56,450 bases of DNA from CAYVUI01 sp964454745. GTDB taxonomy: Bacteria; Planctomycetota; Phycisphaerae; Sedimentisphaerales; Anaerohalosphaeraceae. Made by a program: the position numbers and the translations under genes. Shown here one piece after another: positions 24,953-33,641 of the stretch (the first letter of the stretch is position 1; each line of letters opens with the position of its first letter). The stretch spans positions 1-56,450 of the forward strand of contig CAYVUI010000011.1 of assembly GCA_964454745.1 (NCBI GenBank), written 5' to 3'. The notes under the pieces were generated by a model, which made no database searches, was not told the origin of the DNA, and worked only from the letters and a program-made list of their open reading frames with translations.

Positions 24953-25960
24953 TCAAATTCTAAGAACAGCAGCAGCGCGGAGCTGTGAATGTTTGATTCG
25001 TTTCAGGACTTCATTGGCGTCTTCAAGCGGGAACTCTTCAACGGTGGGCCTGATGGGGATCTCCGCGGCGATTGGGAGGAACTCGATCGCGTCGCGGCGG
25101 GTGACATTGGCTACGCTTTTGATCTCCTTTTCGAGCCAGAGGTATTTGTCGTATTCGAGCTCGGGGACGGGTGTTTCCTTTCGGATGGCATTGATGATGA
25201 GCCTGCCGCCTCTTTTGAGCGCGGCAAGGGCGTCTTTGACGCAGATGCCTACGGGGGTAAAATCCATGGCTCGATCGAGTTTGGCCGGGGGCGTATCGCT
25301 TGAACGACCTGTCCAGTGGGCCCCAAGCTCGCGGGCAAGCTGGGCGTGATGCTCGGTTTTTGTAAAGACGAAAACGGGACTATTGGCAAAGCGATGCTTG
25401 ATAACCTGAATCAGGATATGTGCACAGGCCCCGAAACCGAAGAGGCCGATCGTTTGGCCGTCTTGAACCTGGGCCAGCCGCAGGGTTCGGTAACCGATCA
25501 CCCCCGCACAGAGCAGCGGCCCGGCCTGGGTATCGGTGAAAGTATCGGGCAGGGAATACGCGAATTTTTCATCGATTGCCATATATTCCGCGTATCCGCC
25601 GTTTGCGTCTTTGCCGGTCCATTTTGCCTGAGCACAGAGATTTTCGCTGCCGGACTTGCAGAACTCACACGTTCCGCAGGCATGATAGAGCCAGGTAATG
25701 CCGACCCGCTGACCGATGTCGTGCATTTGAGCGGACTTGCCTCGGTCTACAACGGTGCCGACGACCTGATGACCGGGGGTTATGGGCAGATTCGGGGGTG
25801 CCAGCCGCCCTTCCGCTTCGTCAAGATCAGTGTGACAGGCACCGCAGAGGGTAACTTTCACGAGAATTTGTGTTTCCCGCGGACGGGGGATGGGGGTTTC
25901 CGCCATGCGGAGAGGATTTTCTTCTGCCGGAGCGGTTTTGTAGAGCTGCATTGCTTTCAT
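24953..25960 (-). CDS. Zinc-dependent alcohol dehydrogenase (MDR superfamily)
   Basis: A 335-residue medium-chain dehydrogenase. The catalytic zinc region reads GACHTD (Cys42) and GHQVVG (His64; the usual Glu after His is Gln). The structural zinc site is the four-Cys lobe ACGTCEFCKSGSENLC. The Rossmann motif is IGLFGFGACAHI, where the third Gly of the usual GxGxxG is Ala. It oxidises or reduces a small alcohol/aldehyde pair with NAD(P). The substrate is unknown. The overall shape resembles the propanol-preferring AdhP group. No ribosome site is obvious before the ATG at 25960. It stands alone next to the tRNA. Confidence 0.9.
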   Translation of the reverse strand: MKAMQLYKTAPAEENPLRMAETPIPRPRETQILVKVTLCGACHTDLDEAEGRLAPPNLPITPGHQVVGTVVDRGKSAQMHDIGQRVGITWLYHACGTCEFCKSGSENLCAQAKWTGKDANGGYAEYMAIDEKFAYSLPDTFTDTQAGPLLCAGVIGYRTLRLAQVQDGQTIGLFGFGACAHILIQVIKHRFANSPVFVFTKTEHHAQLARELGAHWTGRSSDTPPAKLDRAMDFTPVGICVKDALAALKRGGRLIINAIRKETPVPELEYDKYLWLEKEIKSVANVTRRDAIEFLPIAAEIPIRPTVEEFPLEDANEVLKRIKHSQLRAAAVLRI

Positions 25961-26047
25961 AAACTGATTTTAGCATTGAAAGAATGGCCTGACAAGCAGA
26001 TATCTGGTTACGAAGCAGAAACAGCACCGGACATGGATTGAAAGAAA

Positions 26048-26121
26048 TGGGCGATACTGGACTTGAACCAGTGGCCCCCAGCTTGTCGAGCTGGTGCTCT
26101 AGCCAACTGAGCTAATCGCCC
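26048..26121 (-). tRNA. tRNA-Val (anticodon GAC)
   Basis: A complete 74-base cloverleaf on the minus strand. The acceptor stem is gggcgat/atcgccc. The D arm is gctc/gagc, the anticodon stem ccagc/gctgg with loop tcgacaa (anticodon GAC at 34-36), the variable loop gggcc, and the T arm actgg/ccagt with loop ttcaagt. The discriminator is A and no CCA is encoded. The base before the anticodon is C, not the near-universal U33. It reads GUC and GUU codons. Confidence 0.9.
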
Positions 26122-26212
26122 TTTTGCAAACATCCTATTATCTTTAGATCAGGTATAAAAGCAAGGGTTTGGGGTGATTTTTTTGTAAATTTTTCCGGCC
26201 GGGGGCTTTCTG

Positions 26213-26241
26213 TTGACATCCGGCCTGTTTAAGGGGATACT
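26213..26241 (+). promoter_or_regulatory. Sigma-70 promoter of xylulokinase
   Basis: Perfect TTGACA (26213-26218), 17-base spacer, GATACT (26236-26241). Transcription would begin near 26248 and leave a long leader of about 160 bases, which holds an inverted repeat. Confidence 0.65.
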
Positions 26242-26320
26242 TACCGTTAGGGCACACAATCGTAGAGAACCGCCCTGCCGTTGAAATACCCTTTGGGGCA
26301 GTCAATTTCCGCGAGGAAAA

Positions 26321-26339
26321 TTGTAATTTATTATTACAA
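26321..26339. promoter_or_regulatory. Perfect inverted repeat in the xylulokinase leader, candidate operator
   Basis: ttgtaat (26321-26327) and attacaa (26333-26339) form a perfect 7-bp dyad with a 5-base spacer, 19 bp in all. That is the size and symmetry of a dimeric repressor site such as those of LacI- or ROK-type sugar regulators. It lies about 80 bases downstream of the promoter, a roadblock position. No regulator gene is adjacent. Confidence 0.45.
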
Positions 26340-26410
26340 GGACATTTAACGCGGATAAAACGGGATTTTTCAATTGAAAGCACACTAACAATAAGAATCG
26401 GGAGAAGACC

Positions 26411-27898
26411 ATGTACCTGATCGGATACGACCTTGGAACGTCATCAGTCAAGGCGAGCCTGCTGGACGCTGAGAGCCAGAAGCTCATCGCAAGCGCAACG
26501 TACCCCAAAAAGGAGATGCCCATCGGGGCGCCGCAGCCGGGCTGGGCCGAGCAGAACCCGGGCCAGTGGTGGGAGAATTTGTGCATGGCCACGCAGGAGA
26601 TGCTGAGCAAGGCGAATGTGGACGCAGGCGATATCCAGGCGATCGGGATTACCTACCAGATGCACGGGCTGGTGCTGGTGGATAAGGACCAGCAGGTGCT
26701 GCGGCCGTCGATTATCTGGTGCGACAGCCGGGCTGTAGAGGTTGGCAAGAAGGCGGCCGAGGCCATCGGGGCGGAGGTCTGCCTCAAGGAGATGCTCAAC
26801 TTGCCGGGTAATTTCACGGCGTCGAAACTGGCGTGGGTGCGTGAAAATGAGCCGGAGGTGTTCAAGAAGATCAATAAAATGATGCTGCCGGGCGATTATA
26901 TCGTGATGCGGATGACCGGCAAGGCGACGACCACGGCCAGTGGGCTCAGTGAGGGGATTTTGTGGAATTTCGCGGATGAAAAGATCAATACGCGGCTGAT
27001 GGAACACTACGGGATCGAGGCGGATTTTATACCGGAAATCGTAGATACGTTTGGAATCCAGGCGACGCTGGATGAATCCGGCGCAAAGGCACTTGGGCTG
27101 CGTAAGGGAACCCCGGTTACCTACCGGGCGGGCGACCAGCCGAACAATGCGCTGAGCCTTAATGTGCTCGAACCCGGGCAGATCGCGGCGACGGCGGGGA
27201 CTTCGGGCGTGATTTACGGCATCGGGGACACCCCGGCTTTTGATTCGGCTTCGCGGGTCAATACGTTCGCCCATGTGAACCACAAGGCAGACAACCCGAG
27301 GTATGGCGTGCTTTTGTGTGTCAACGGGACGGGGATTCTCAATAGCTGGCTCAAGCACCAGGTAGTGGACCAGGGGTATGACTACGACCGGATGAATAAG
27401 CTGGCGTCGATGATTGAGCCGGGCTGTGAGGGGCTGACGGTGCTGCCGTTTGGCAACGGGGCGGAACGGACGCTGGGCAACCGGGATATCGGGGCGAGCG
27501 TGTGCAATCTGAATTTCAATGTGCATAACCAGTCGCACCTGCTGCGGGCGGCACAGGAGGGGATCGTGTTCGCACTGTGTTACGGGCTGGATATCATGAA
27601 GGATATGGGTGTGAAGGTCCAGCGAATTCGGGCCGGGCACGCAAATATGTTCCTGAGCGATATTTTCTCCAATGCGCTGAGCACCCTGACTGACAGCACG
27701 ATCGAGCTGTACGACACGGACGGCTCGCTGGGTGCGGCACGCGGTGCGGGGGTCGGCTGCCGGGCGTTTACATCCTTCGAACAGGCGTTTCGCGGGCTGG
27801 GGATCATCAAGACGGTCTGCCCGCACGGCGAATCTCGACAGGCCTACGCTGACGCTTACCAGCGGTGGCTCGATGAACTCAACCGCCGGCTCGGATAG
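26411..27898 (+). CDS. xylB: Xylulokinase-like FGGY carbohydrate kinase
   Basis: A 495-residue protein of normal XylB length. The N-terminal phosphate-binding loop is GYDLGTSSVKA, with Asp8. CDSRA, the substrate site YQMHGLV and AGDQPNNAL (catalytic Asp) and the adenosine motif TAGTSGV are present. It phosphorylates D-xylulose to feed the pentose phosphate pathway. A related ketose as substrate is possible. GGGAG precedes the ATG. It converges with the first alpha-mannosidase gene and has its own promoter and candidate operator. No xylose isomerase or transporter is in the window. Confidence 0.88.
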   Translation: MYLIGYDLGTSSVKASLLDAESQKLIASATYPKKEMPIGAPQPGWAEQNPGQWWENLCMATQEMLSKANVDAGDIQAIGITYQMHGLVLVDKDQQVLRPSIIWCDSRAVEVGKKAAEAIGAEVCLKEMLNLPGNFTASKLAWVRENEPEVFKKINKMMLPGDYIVMRMTGKATTTASGLSEGILWNFADEKINTRLMEHYGIEADFIPEIVDTFGIQATLDESGAKALGLRKGTPVTYRAGDQPNNALSLNVLEPGQIAATAGTSGVIYGIGDTPAFDSASRVNTFAHVNHKADNPRYGVLLCVNGTGILNSWLKHQVVDQGYDYDRMNKLASMIEPGCEGLTVLPFGNGAERTLGNRDIGASVCNLNFNVHNQSHLLRAAQEGIVFALCYGLDIMKDMGVKVQRIRAGHANMFLSDIFSNALSTLTDSTIELYDTDGSLGAARGAGVGCRAFTSFEQAFRGLGIIKTVCPHGESRQAYADAYQRWLDELNRRLG

Positions 27899-27936
27899 AC
27901 CGGCGGGAAGCGACAATTAACGGCGGAGCACAGCGA

Positions 27937-30900
27937 TCATTTCGGGATGATACGCAGGGTATGCACCTCGAAGGGGCCGAAGTCGAGCTTGAATTGATTG
28001 TTCTTGACCGGGACCTTTTTGGGCTTTTCCTCGATCATGTTGACAAGCTGGACACTCTTGACGTCAAAACCGCAGGTAAACACTGCCTTGGTCGGGGCCG
28101 CGTGGCCTTCGTAAGAACGGACGATCCAACTGTCGTCGGCCTGGGCCTTTTTGAGCGTCTCGATGAAAACATTTTCCTGGTTGCACGTAATCCACGAATG
28201 CTCGGCGGCGACGGAGCCCCTGGAGGCCTTTGCCTCGGTGACCGTCAGCGGCTGGTTGAGGCGATAGCCTTCTTCGATGACTTTGCCGGCGCGGTAATCG
28301 CCTTCGTGCGGATAGAGCGAGTAGGTGAACTCATGCTTTGCCCGGTCGGCGCGGCCGTCAGGAAAATCGGGACTTCGCAGGAGATTGAGCTCGATGGCGC
28401 TGTCGGAAACACTGTGCCCGTATTTGCTGTCGTTTAGCAGTGCACAACCAAAGCCCTGCTCAGCGAGGTCTACCCATTTGTGAGCACAAACCTCGTATTT
28501 GCTCATCTCCCAGGTGGTATTGGGATGCACCGGGCGGGGGATATTGCCGAACTGAATCTCGCACTGGGCATGATCGGCCCGCAGGTTGAGCGGGAAACAA
28601 GTGCGAAGCATCTTGTAGTCTTCGTTCCAGTTGGCCTTCGTGACGAAATCCAGGCGTGCGGAATCCGCATCGAGAACGATGTCCTGGCGGATCTCGGAAG
28701 CACCGAACAGGAGTTTTCGCCGGGAGATCACGCGTGAACCGTCAATGAAGTTCTCCATGAACTCGAGTTTGAAGCGGCCGCGAGGCTTGTGCTGATAATC
28801 GTAGTAGATGTCCCAGCCGCTGTTTTGGTCCTGGTAGACGGCCAGGTCGTTGGCGAACCGGCCTTTTGCGATGACTTCACGTTTGCAGCGTTTGTCATAA
28901 ACACTGGTGACGGCACCATCGGCCCGGAATTTTACCTTGAGGACGTTGTTTTCGATATGATTGGACGATACGGCCAGGCCGTCCGGCGAGGTTTTGGTGC
29001 CTGAGGCCTCAATGACTGTGTGGCCCCATGCGGGTACGGTGACCTTTTGGTGCCCGGTGCCGACGGGAATCCACTCGGTACGTTCAAAAGAGGTATTGTT
29101 CGTGACAACCGCGGGCTTTTTGAAACCGCGGGTATCGACCATCGCGGTATATTTTTTGCGGGCCTTTTCGTCGAGGGCCTTTGTTTCAGCGTACATCCTG
29201 GCGTATCGTTCAAGGCACTCATCGTACACCCGCTTAATGCTCGAACCGGGCAGGATGTCGTGGAACTGGTAGAGCAGCAGCTCTTTCCAGATCGTTTCGA
29301 TCTTCTCCTGCGGATACGAACCGCTGCCGAACGTGGATGCAACCAGTGAATTTGCCTCAAGCTGCCGCAGGGCCAACTCGATCTTGCGGTTGTACCACTT
29401 GTTGCGGGCCTGGGAGGTATAGGTTCCGCGGTGATATTCGAGGTACATCTCACCGACCCAGGTTTTGTAGAGGTCTTTGTCCTTTTCGAGTTCCTTGAAG
29501 AGGCGGGTGCTGAAGGACTGCTTGACCGGGGCCAGCCCCGAGAGGTTCTTGACGCGCATCAGGCGTTCGAGGTGTTCTGCGCCGGGTCCGCCTCCGCCGT
29601 CACCGATGCCAAAGAGCATCAGGCACTTGTCCGAAACACCCTTGTCCTTGAACTGGGCTTCGGCCTTCATGACCGATGCGGGATTTGCGTCGCTGTTGTA
29701 GGTATTCTCCGGCGGCATGTGGGTGAGAATCTGGGTTCCGTCGAGGCCCTCCCACATCAGGGTATGGTGCGGAAAGACGTTGACCTGGTTCCAGCAGAGC
29801 TTCTGAGTCATGAAGTACTTCATGCCGCATTTGACGGAAATCTGGGGCAACGCCGCGCTGAAGCCGAATACATCGGGCAGCCAGAGCGTTTCGATATTCT
29901 CGTCAAATTCGCTGCGGAAAAACTCGATGCCGTACAGGAACTGGCGAACCAGCGACTCGCCGCAGGGGACATTGGTATCCGTTTCGCACCACATGGGGCC
30001 TTGCAGCTCCCAGCGTTTTTCTTTCACCTTCTTTTGGATCTTTTTATACAGCTCGGGATAGCTGTCTTTTACCCATTGGTACAACTGCGCCTGGCTGGCA
30101 CCGAAGAGGAAATCCGGATATCGGTCGTAGAGTTCCATGATATTGGCGATGGTTCTGCCGGCCTTGCGGATGGTCTCGCGGATGGGCCACAGCCAGGCCA
30201 GGTCGATATGTGAATGTCCGATGGCATGAATGGTAAGGGACGGATCGCCCCCGCGTTTTGCCAAAATCGGGGCCAGGATTTTGCGGGCCCGTTTGGCCTC
30301 ATATTCGTCATAATCTTTGAGCTCGAGCTGGGCGTTGTAAAGAGCATGCATGATTTCGGCCCGGCGGGCGGAATCGGGGCTCAGCAGCTTCATCAGGTCA
30401 TGGAGGACCTCAAAATCGTACCACAGCCCCCGCAGGGTATCGTTGCAGACGGCCACCTGTGCCTGGTCAAAGCAGCCGTTATTGGTCAGGTTGCCCAGCA
30501 GGTCATTACAGCCGGCCTCCATCCATACGTCCACCTTTTGCCCGGGCTTTGCCGATGGGGCAAACTGGACGACCTTTTTGCCGGTATGCCGCAGCGACCA
30601 TTCGGCGCCGGATTCGATGGCCGTGGTCAGGCCGCGAACGGGCACACCTTTGGCATCGACGACACAGCCTTCGCCGGAGACGTCAATGAGCAGGACGACG
30701 TGTTTGCCCTGCCCTGCATCGGGCACAGAACCGGTAAAATGGAACCAGGCACAATCGAAGAGCCCGCCCCACTTGTCGCCGGGCTTGAGGGACCGCTTGC
30801 GTCCGGTGGTGCGTTTGGCAAACGGCACCGGCTCGGGGGTACACCACGCAGTGACCTCGAGGTCGGCAATGGGGGTGTAAACGGCGGCTTTGATCCTCTT

Positions 30901-30948
30901 GCGGATTCGTTCGAGGTGCTCCTGGCTGTGTTCAATATAATACGGCAT
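27937..30948 (-). CDS. GH38 alpha-mannosidase, long form
   Basis: A 1003-residue protein from the ATG at 30948 (the longer frame begins with TTG). An N-terminal beta domain of about 235 residues precedes the GH38 catalytic domain. Zinc-binding HSHID is at 245-249, and WLPDVFGFS carries the nucleophile Asp359. A middle helical domain follows around 550-640 with a zinc-ligand His in QFHDILPGSS. C-terminal beta-sandwich domains complete it. No signal peptide is visible, so it should act in the cytoplasm on mannosides taken up or recycled from glycans. It is divergent from a second, shorter GH38 gene, with 138 bases between starts. Confidence 0.93.
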   Translation of the reverse strand: MPYYIEHSQEHLERIRKRIKAAVYTPIADLEVTAWCTPEPVPFAKRTTGRKRSLKPGDKWGGLFDCAWFHFTGSVPDAGQGKHVVLLIDVSGEGCVVDAKGVPVRGLTTAIESGAEWSLRHTGKKVVQFAPSAKPGQKVDVWMEAGCNDLLGNLTNNGCFDQAQVAVCNDTLRGLWYDFEVLHDLMKLLSPDSARRAEIMHALYNAQLELKDYDEYEAKRARKILAPILAKRGGDPSLTIHAIGHSHIDLAWLWPIRETIRKAGRTIANIMELYDRYPDFLFGASQAQLYQWVKDSYPELYKKIQKKVKEKRWELQGPMWCETDTNVPCGESLVRQFLYGIEFFRSEFDENIETLWLPDVFGFSAALPQISVKCGMKYFMTQKLCWNQVNVFPHHTLMWEGLDGTQILTHMPPENTYNSDANPASVMKAEAQFKDKGVSDKCLMLFGIGDGGGGPGAEHLERLMRVKNLSGLAPVKQSFSTRLFKELEKDKDLYKTWVGEMYLEYHRGTYTSQARNKWYNRKIELALRQLEANSLVASTFGSGSYPQEKIETIWKELLLYQFHDILPGSSIKRVYDECLERYARMYAETKALDEKARKKYTAMVDTRGFKKPAVVTNNTSFERTEWIPVGTGHQKVTVPAWGHTVIEASGTKTSPDGLAVSSNHIENNVLKVKFRADGAVTSVYDKRCKREVIAKGRFANDLAVYQDQNSGWDIYYDYQHKPRGRFKLEFMENFIDGSRVISRRKLLFGASEIRQDIVLDADSARLDFVTKANWNEDYKMLRTCFPLNLRADHAQCEIQFGNIPRPVHPNTTWEMSKYEVCAHKWVDLAEQGFGCALLNDSKYGHSVSDSAIELNLLRSPDFPDGRADRAKHEFTYSLYPHEGDYRAGKVIEEGYRLNQPLTVTEAKASRGSVAAEHSWITCNQENVFIETLKKAQADDSWIVRSYEGHAAPTKAVFTCGFDVKSVQLVNMIEEKPKKVPVKNNQFKLDFGPFEVHTLRIIPK

Positions 30949-30982
30949 AACAACAATTTCCCGATCTAAATCAATATATCTG

Positions 30983-31010
30983 TTGACATTCGGCAAGATG
31001 ATACCAGAAT
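30983..31010 (+). promoter_or_regulatory. Promoter of the second alpha-mannosidase in the divergent region
   Basis: TTGACA (30983-30988), 16-base spacer, CAGAAT (31005-31010), about 75 bases before the start at 31087. The minus-strand promoter of the other mannosidase must lie in the same 138-base interval, so the two may share regulation. I could not pick it out. Confidence 0.5.
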
Positions 31011-31086
31011 AAGTGCTCAACGCAAGATGAAGATGAAAATACGCAGAAAAAAGACAGATAAGCTTTAAATTCAGTCAGGAATTCGA

Positions 31087-33588
31087 ATGTCTCGAACAAA
31101 GAAAAACACCCAAACAGCAAAAAATATACTCTTAATCGCAAATGCCCATCTCGACCCGGTCTGGCAGTGGGAATGGACCGACGGCGCGGGAGAGGCGATT
31201 TCCACGTTTCGAATCGCCGCGGAATTGTGCGAAAAGTACCCCTCGTTTATCTTCAATCATAATGAATCGATCCTGTATGAATGGATCCGGGAATATGAAC
31301 CGAGCCTTTTTGCACGAATCCGAAAGCTGGCGGCCGCGGGCCGATGGAATATCATGGGCGGATGGTTCCTTCAGCCGGACTGCAACATGCCCCGGGGCGA
31401 ATCAATTGTCCGGCAGATTCTGCTGGGCAAATCGTTCTTTCGCAAAGAATTCGGGCAGGATATCAAGACGGCCATCAATTTTGACAGCTTTGGCCACAGC
31501 CGCGGGATGGTACAGATATTGGCAAAATCCGGCTTCGATTCCTATGTGTTCGGTCGGCCAATGCCCAATGTCATGAACCTTGCGAATGAGACCTTCCACT
31601 GGTGCGGCTTTGATGATACCTCGGTCATCGCCCACCGCTTCCCGTTCTGGTACAATGCCCTGCGGGGCCAGGCGGCGAACATCATCCGGGAGCGGATCGA
31701 GCAGGTATTACCGGGTGCGACATCGATTGTCCTGTGGGGCATGGGCAATCACGGCGGCGGACCGACGAAAAAGGACCTTCGTGAGATCGAGCAATTGATC
31801 AAATCCTCACCGGATAACATCGCCCATTCGACACCGCAGGAATACTTCCGGCTGGCTCGCAAATCCTCGAAGGCACTGCCGAAAGTGGAGAACAGCCTCA
31901 ATGCCTGGGCGATTGGATGCTATACCTCGCAAATCCGGGTCAAGCAGATGCATCGCCGGCTTGAAAATGAGCTGTACCGTGCGGAAAAAATGGCCTCGGA
32001 CGCCTGGATTAACCAGGGGCTGGACTATCCGGAGGAAGAATTCGTAAGAATCATGAAGGACCTGGCCGAGACCCAGTTCCATGACGCCCTGCCGGGCAGC
32101 GGAATCCAGGCCGTCGAGCAGGCGACGCTCAACAAACTGGGCCACGGAATCGAGATTGCTGAGAAAATCCGGGCCCGCAGTTTCTTTGCACTTGCCCAAA
32201 GCCAAAAACCGGCCAAAGAGGGTACCCTTCCGATCCTGATTTATAACCCGCACCCGTTCCCGGTTGTCCAAACGATGGATTGTTCGTTCATGCTCGGGGA
32301 CTATTCCTTTGAAAGCTATCGCGATATCGAAATGCGCCAGAATGGAAAGCGAATCCCTTCACAAGTGGAACAGGAAGACTCGCATCTCTCCGTGGACTGG
32401 AGCAAGAAGGTCAGCTTCCATACCCGACTGGAATCGGGGATGAATCGGCTGGACTGCACACCAATTGAGGCGAAAAAACCGGTTATCCGGAACAATCCAA
32501 AGGCGAAATCGATTAATTTTAAATCCTCGACGATGCAGGTGCGGATCAATAAGAGGACCGGACTGATTGACTTCTGGAAGGTCCGGGGCAAGAGTTATCT
32601 CGGCCCGCGGGCGGTCCAGCCGGTGGTGGTGGAAGATACTGCAGACTCCTGGCAGGGAAATAAGACGGCATTTGGGAAAGAAAAATACCGCTTTACACTG
32701 CTTAGCCGGGCCCAGGCGGCAAAGGCCGCAGGCGTTAAGAAACCCATCGACCCGGTACGGATCATTGAGGATGGACAGGTGCGGACGGTGGTTGAGGCGA
32801 TTTTGGGCTGGGATGATTCAGTGGTCGTGCTTCAATACTTCCTGCATAAACTATCGGATGATATCCGGATTCACTGCCAGGTGCAGTGGAACCAGAAAAG
32901 CCAGATGCTCAAACTGCGGATTCCGGTCGATATGCCGTATGAGGATACGAAATACATCGGGCAGATCATGTACGGTGCAGAAGAACTGCCCCGCGACGGG
33001 CATGAGGCAGTGGCCCAGCAGTGGACCGGGGCTGTCTGCCGAAAGCAGAACAAGGCGGTAACGATCATCAACGATGGGATCTACGCCAGCGATTTTGACA
33101 AAAACGGCATCCGGCTTACACTGCTCCGCAGCCCGGCGTATACCTGCGGAGATTTTGAGGACGTCCATGAGGGCCTTCCGAAGGATCGATACAGCCCCCG
33201 AATTGACCAGGGGTATCGCAGCTACAATTTCTACCTCAGTGCCGGCAGTGTTACTTCTCAGCTCCACACCGCCGACCGCAGGGCTCTTGGCCGTAATGAA
33301 TCGCCTTATGCCCTGTGCTATTTCCCACCGGGTACAGCGAAAAAGAGCCGCCCGCTGGTGATCACCGACAACCCGGATATCCTGATATCCGCAGTAAAGA
33401 AGGCCCATGCGTCGAACCACCTGATCGTGCGTATTTTTGAATCCACCGGCAAAGCGCGTTCCGGCAAACTCAAATTCAGCTTCCGCAGGAATCCCGTGTC
33501 GGTCACGCTGAATCCTTTTGAAATCAAAACCTTGAAAATTCATCCGAAATCCGGTAAATATAGCTTTACGGACCTGATGGAAAAATAA
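31087..33588 (+). CDS. GH38 alpha-mannosidase-like glycosidase, short form
   Basis: An 833-residue protein that starts directly with the catalytic domain: NAHLDPVW (His21, Asp23 zinc ligands) and INFDSFGHS (nucleophile Asp133). FHDALPGSG supplies a further zinc ligand, and C-terminal beta domains end in NPFEIKTLKIH. It lacks the roughly 235-residue N-terminal domain of its divergent neighbour. In this it resembles the mannosylglycerate-hydrolase (MngB-like) branch of GH38. The two paralogues are therefore not a recent duplication and probably have different substrates. No signal peptide is visible. The kinase gene follows after 53 bases. Confidence 0.9.
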   Translation: MSRTKKNTQTAKNILLIANAHLDPVWQWEWTDGAGEAISTFRIAAELCEKYPSFIFNHNESILYEWIREYEPSLFARIRKLAAAGRWNIMGGWFLQPDCNMPRGESIVRQILLGKSFFRKEFGQDIKTAINFDSFGHSRGMVQILAKSGFDSYVFGRPMPNVMNLANETFHWCGFDDTSVIAHRFPFWYNALRGQAANIIRERIEQVLPGATSIVLWGMGNHGGGPTKKDLREIEQLIKSSPDNIAHSTPQEYFRLARKSSKALPKVENSLNAWAIGCYTSQIRVKQMHRRLENELYRAEKMASDAWINQGLDYPEEEFVRIMKDLAETQFHDALPGSGIQAVEQATLNKLGHGIEIAEKIRARSFFALAQSQKPAKEGTLPILIYNPHPFPVVQTMDCSFMLGDYSFESYRDIEMRQNGKRIPSQVEQEDSHLSVDWSKKVSFHTRLESGMNRLDCTPIEAKKPVIRNNPKAKSINFKSSTMQVRINKRTGLIDFWKVRGKSYLGPRAVQPVVVEDTADSWQGNKTAFGKEKYRFTLLSRAQAAKAAGVKKPIDPVRIIEDGQVRTVVEAILGWDDSVVVLQYFLHKLSDDIRIHCQVQWNQKSQMLKLRIPVDMPYEDTKYIGQIMYGAEELPRDGHEAVAQQWTGAVCRKQNKAVTIINDGIYASDFDKNGIRLTLLRSPAYTCGDFEDVHEGLPKDRYSPRIDQGYRSYNFYLSAGSVTSQLHTADRRALGRNESPYALCYFPPGTAKKSRPLVITDNPDILISAVKKAHASNHLIVRIFESTGKARSGKLKFSFRRNPVSVTLNPFEIKTLKIHPKSGKYSFTDLMEK

Positions 33589-33641
33589 AAGGATGGTCAC
33601 AACGGGCCCGGATGTGCCCGAGGCGGAAGAAAGGATTCCGT

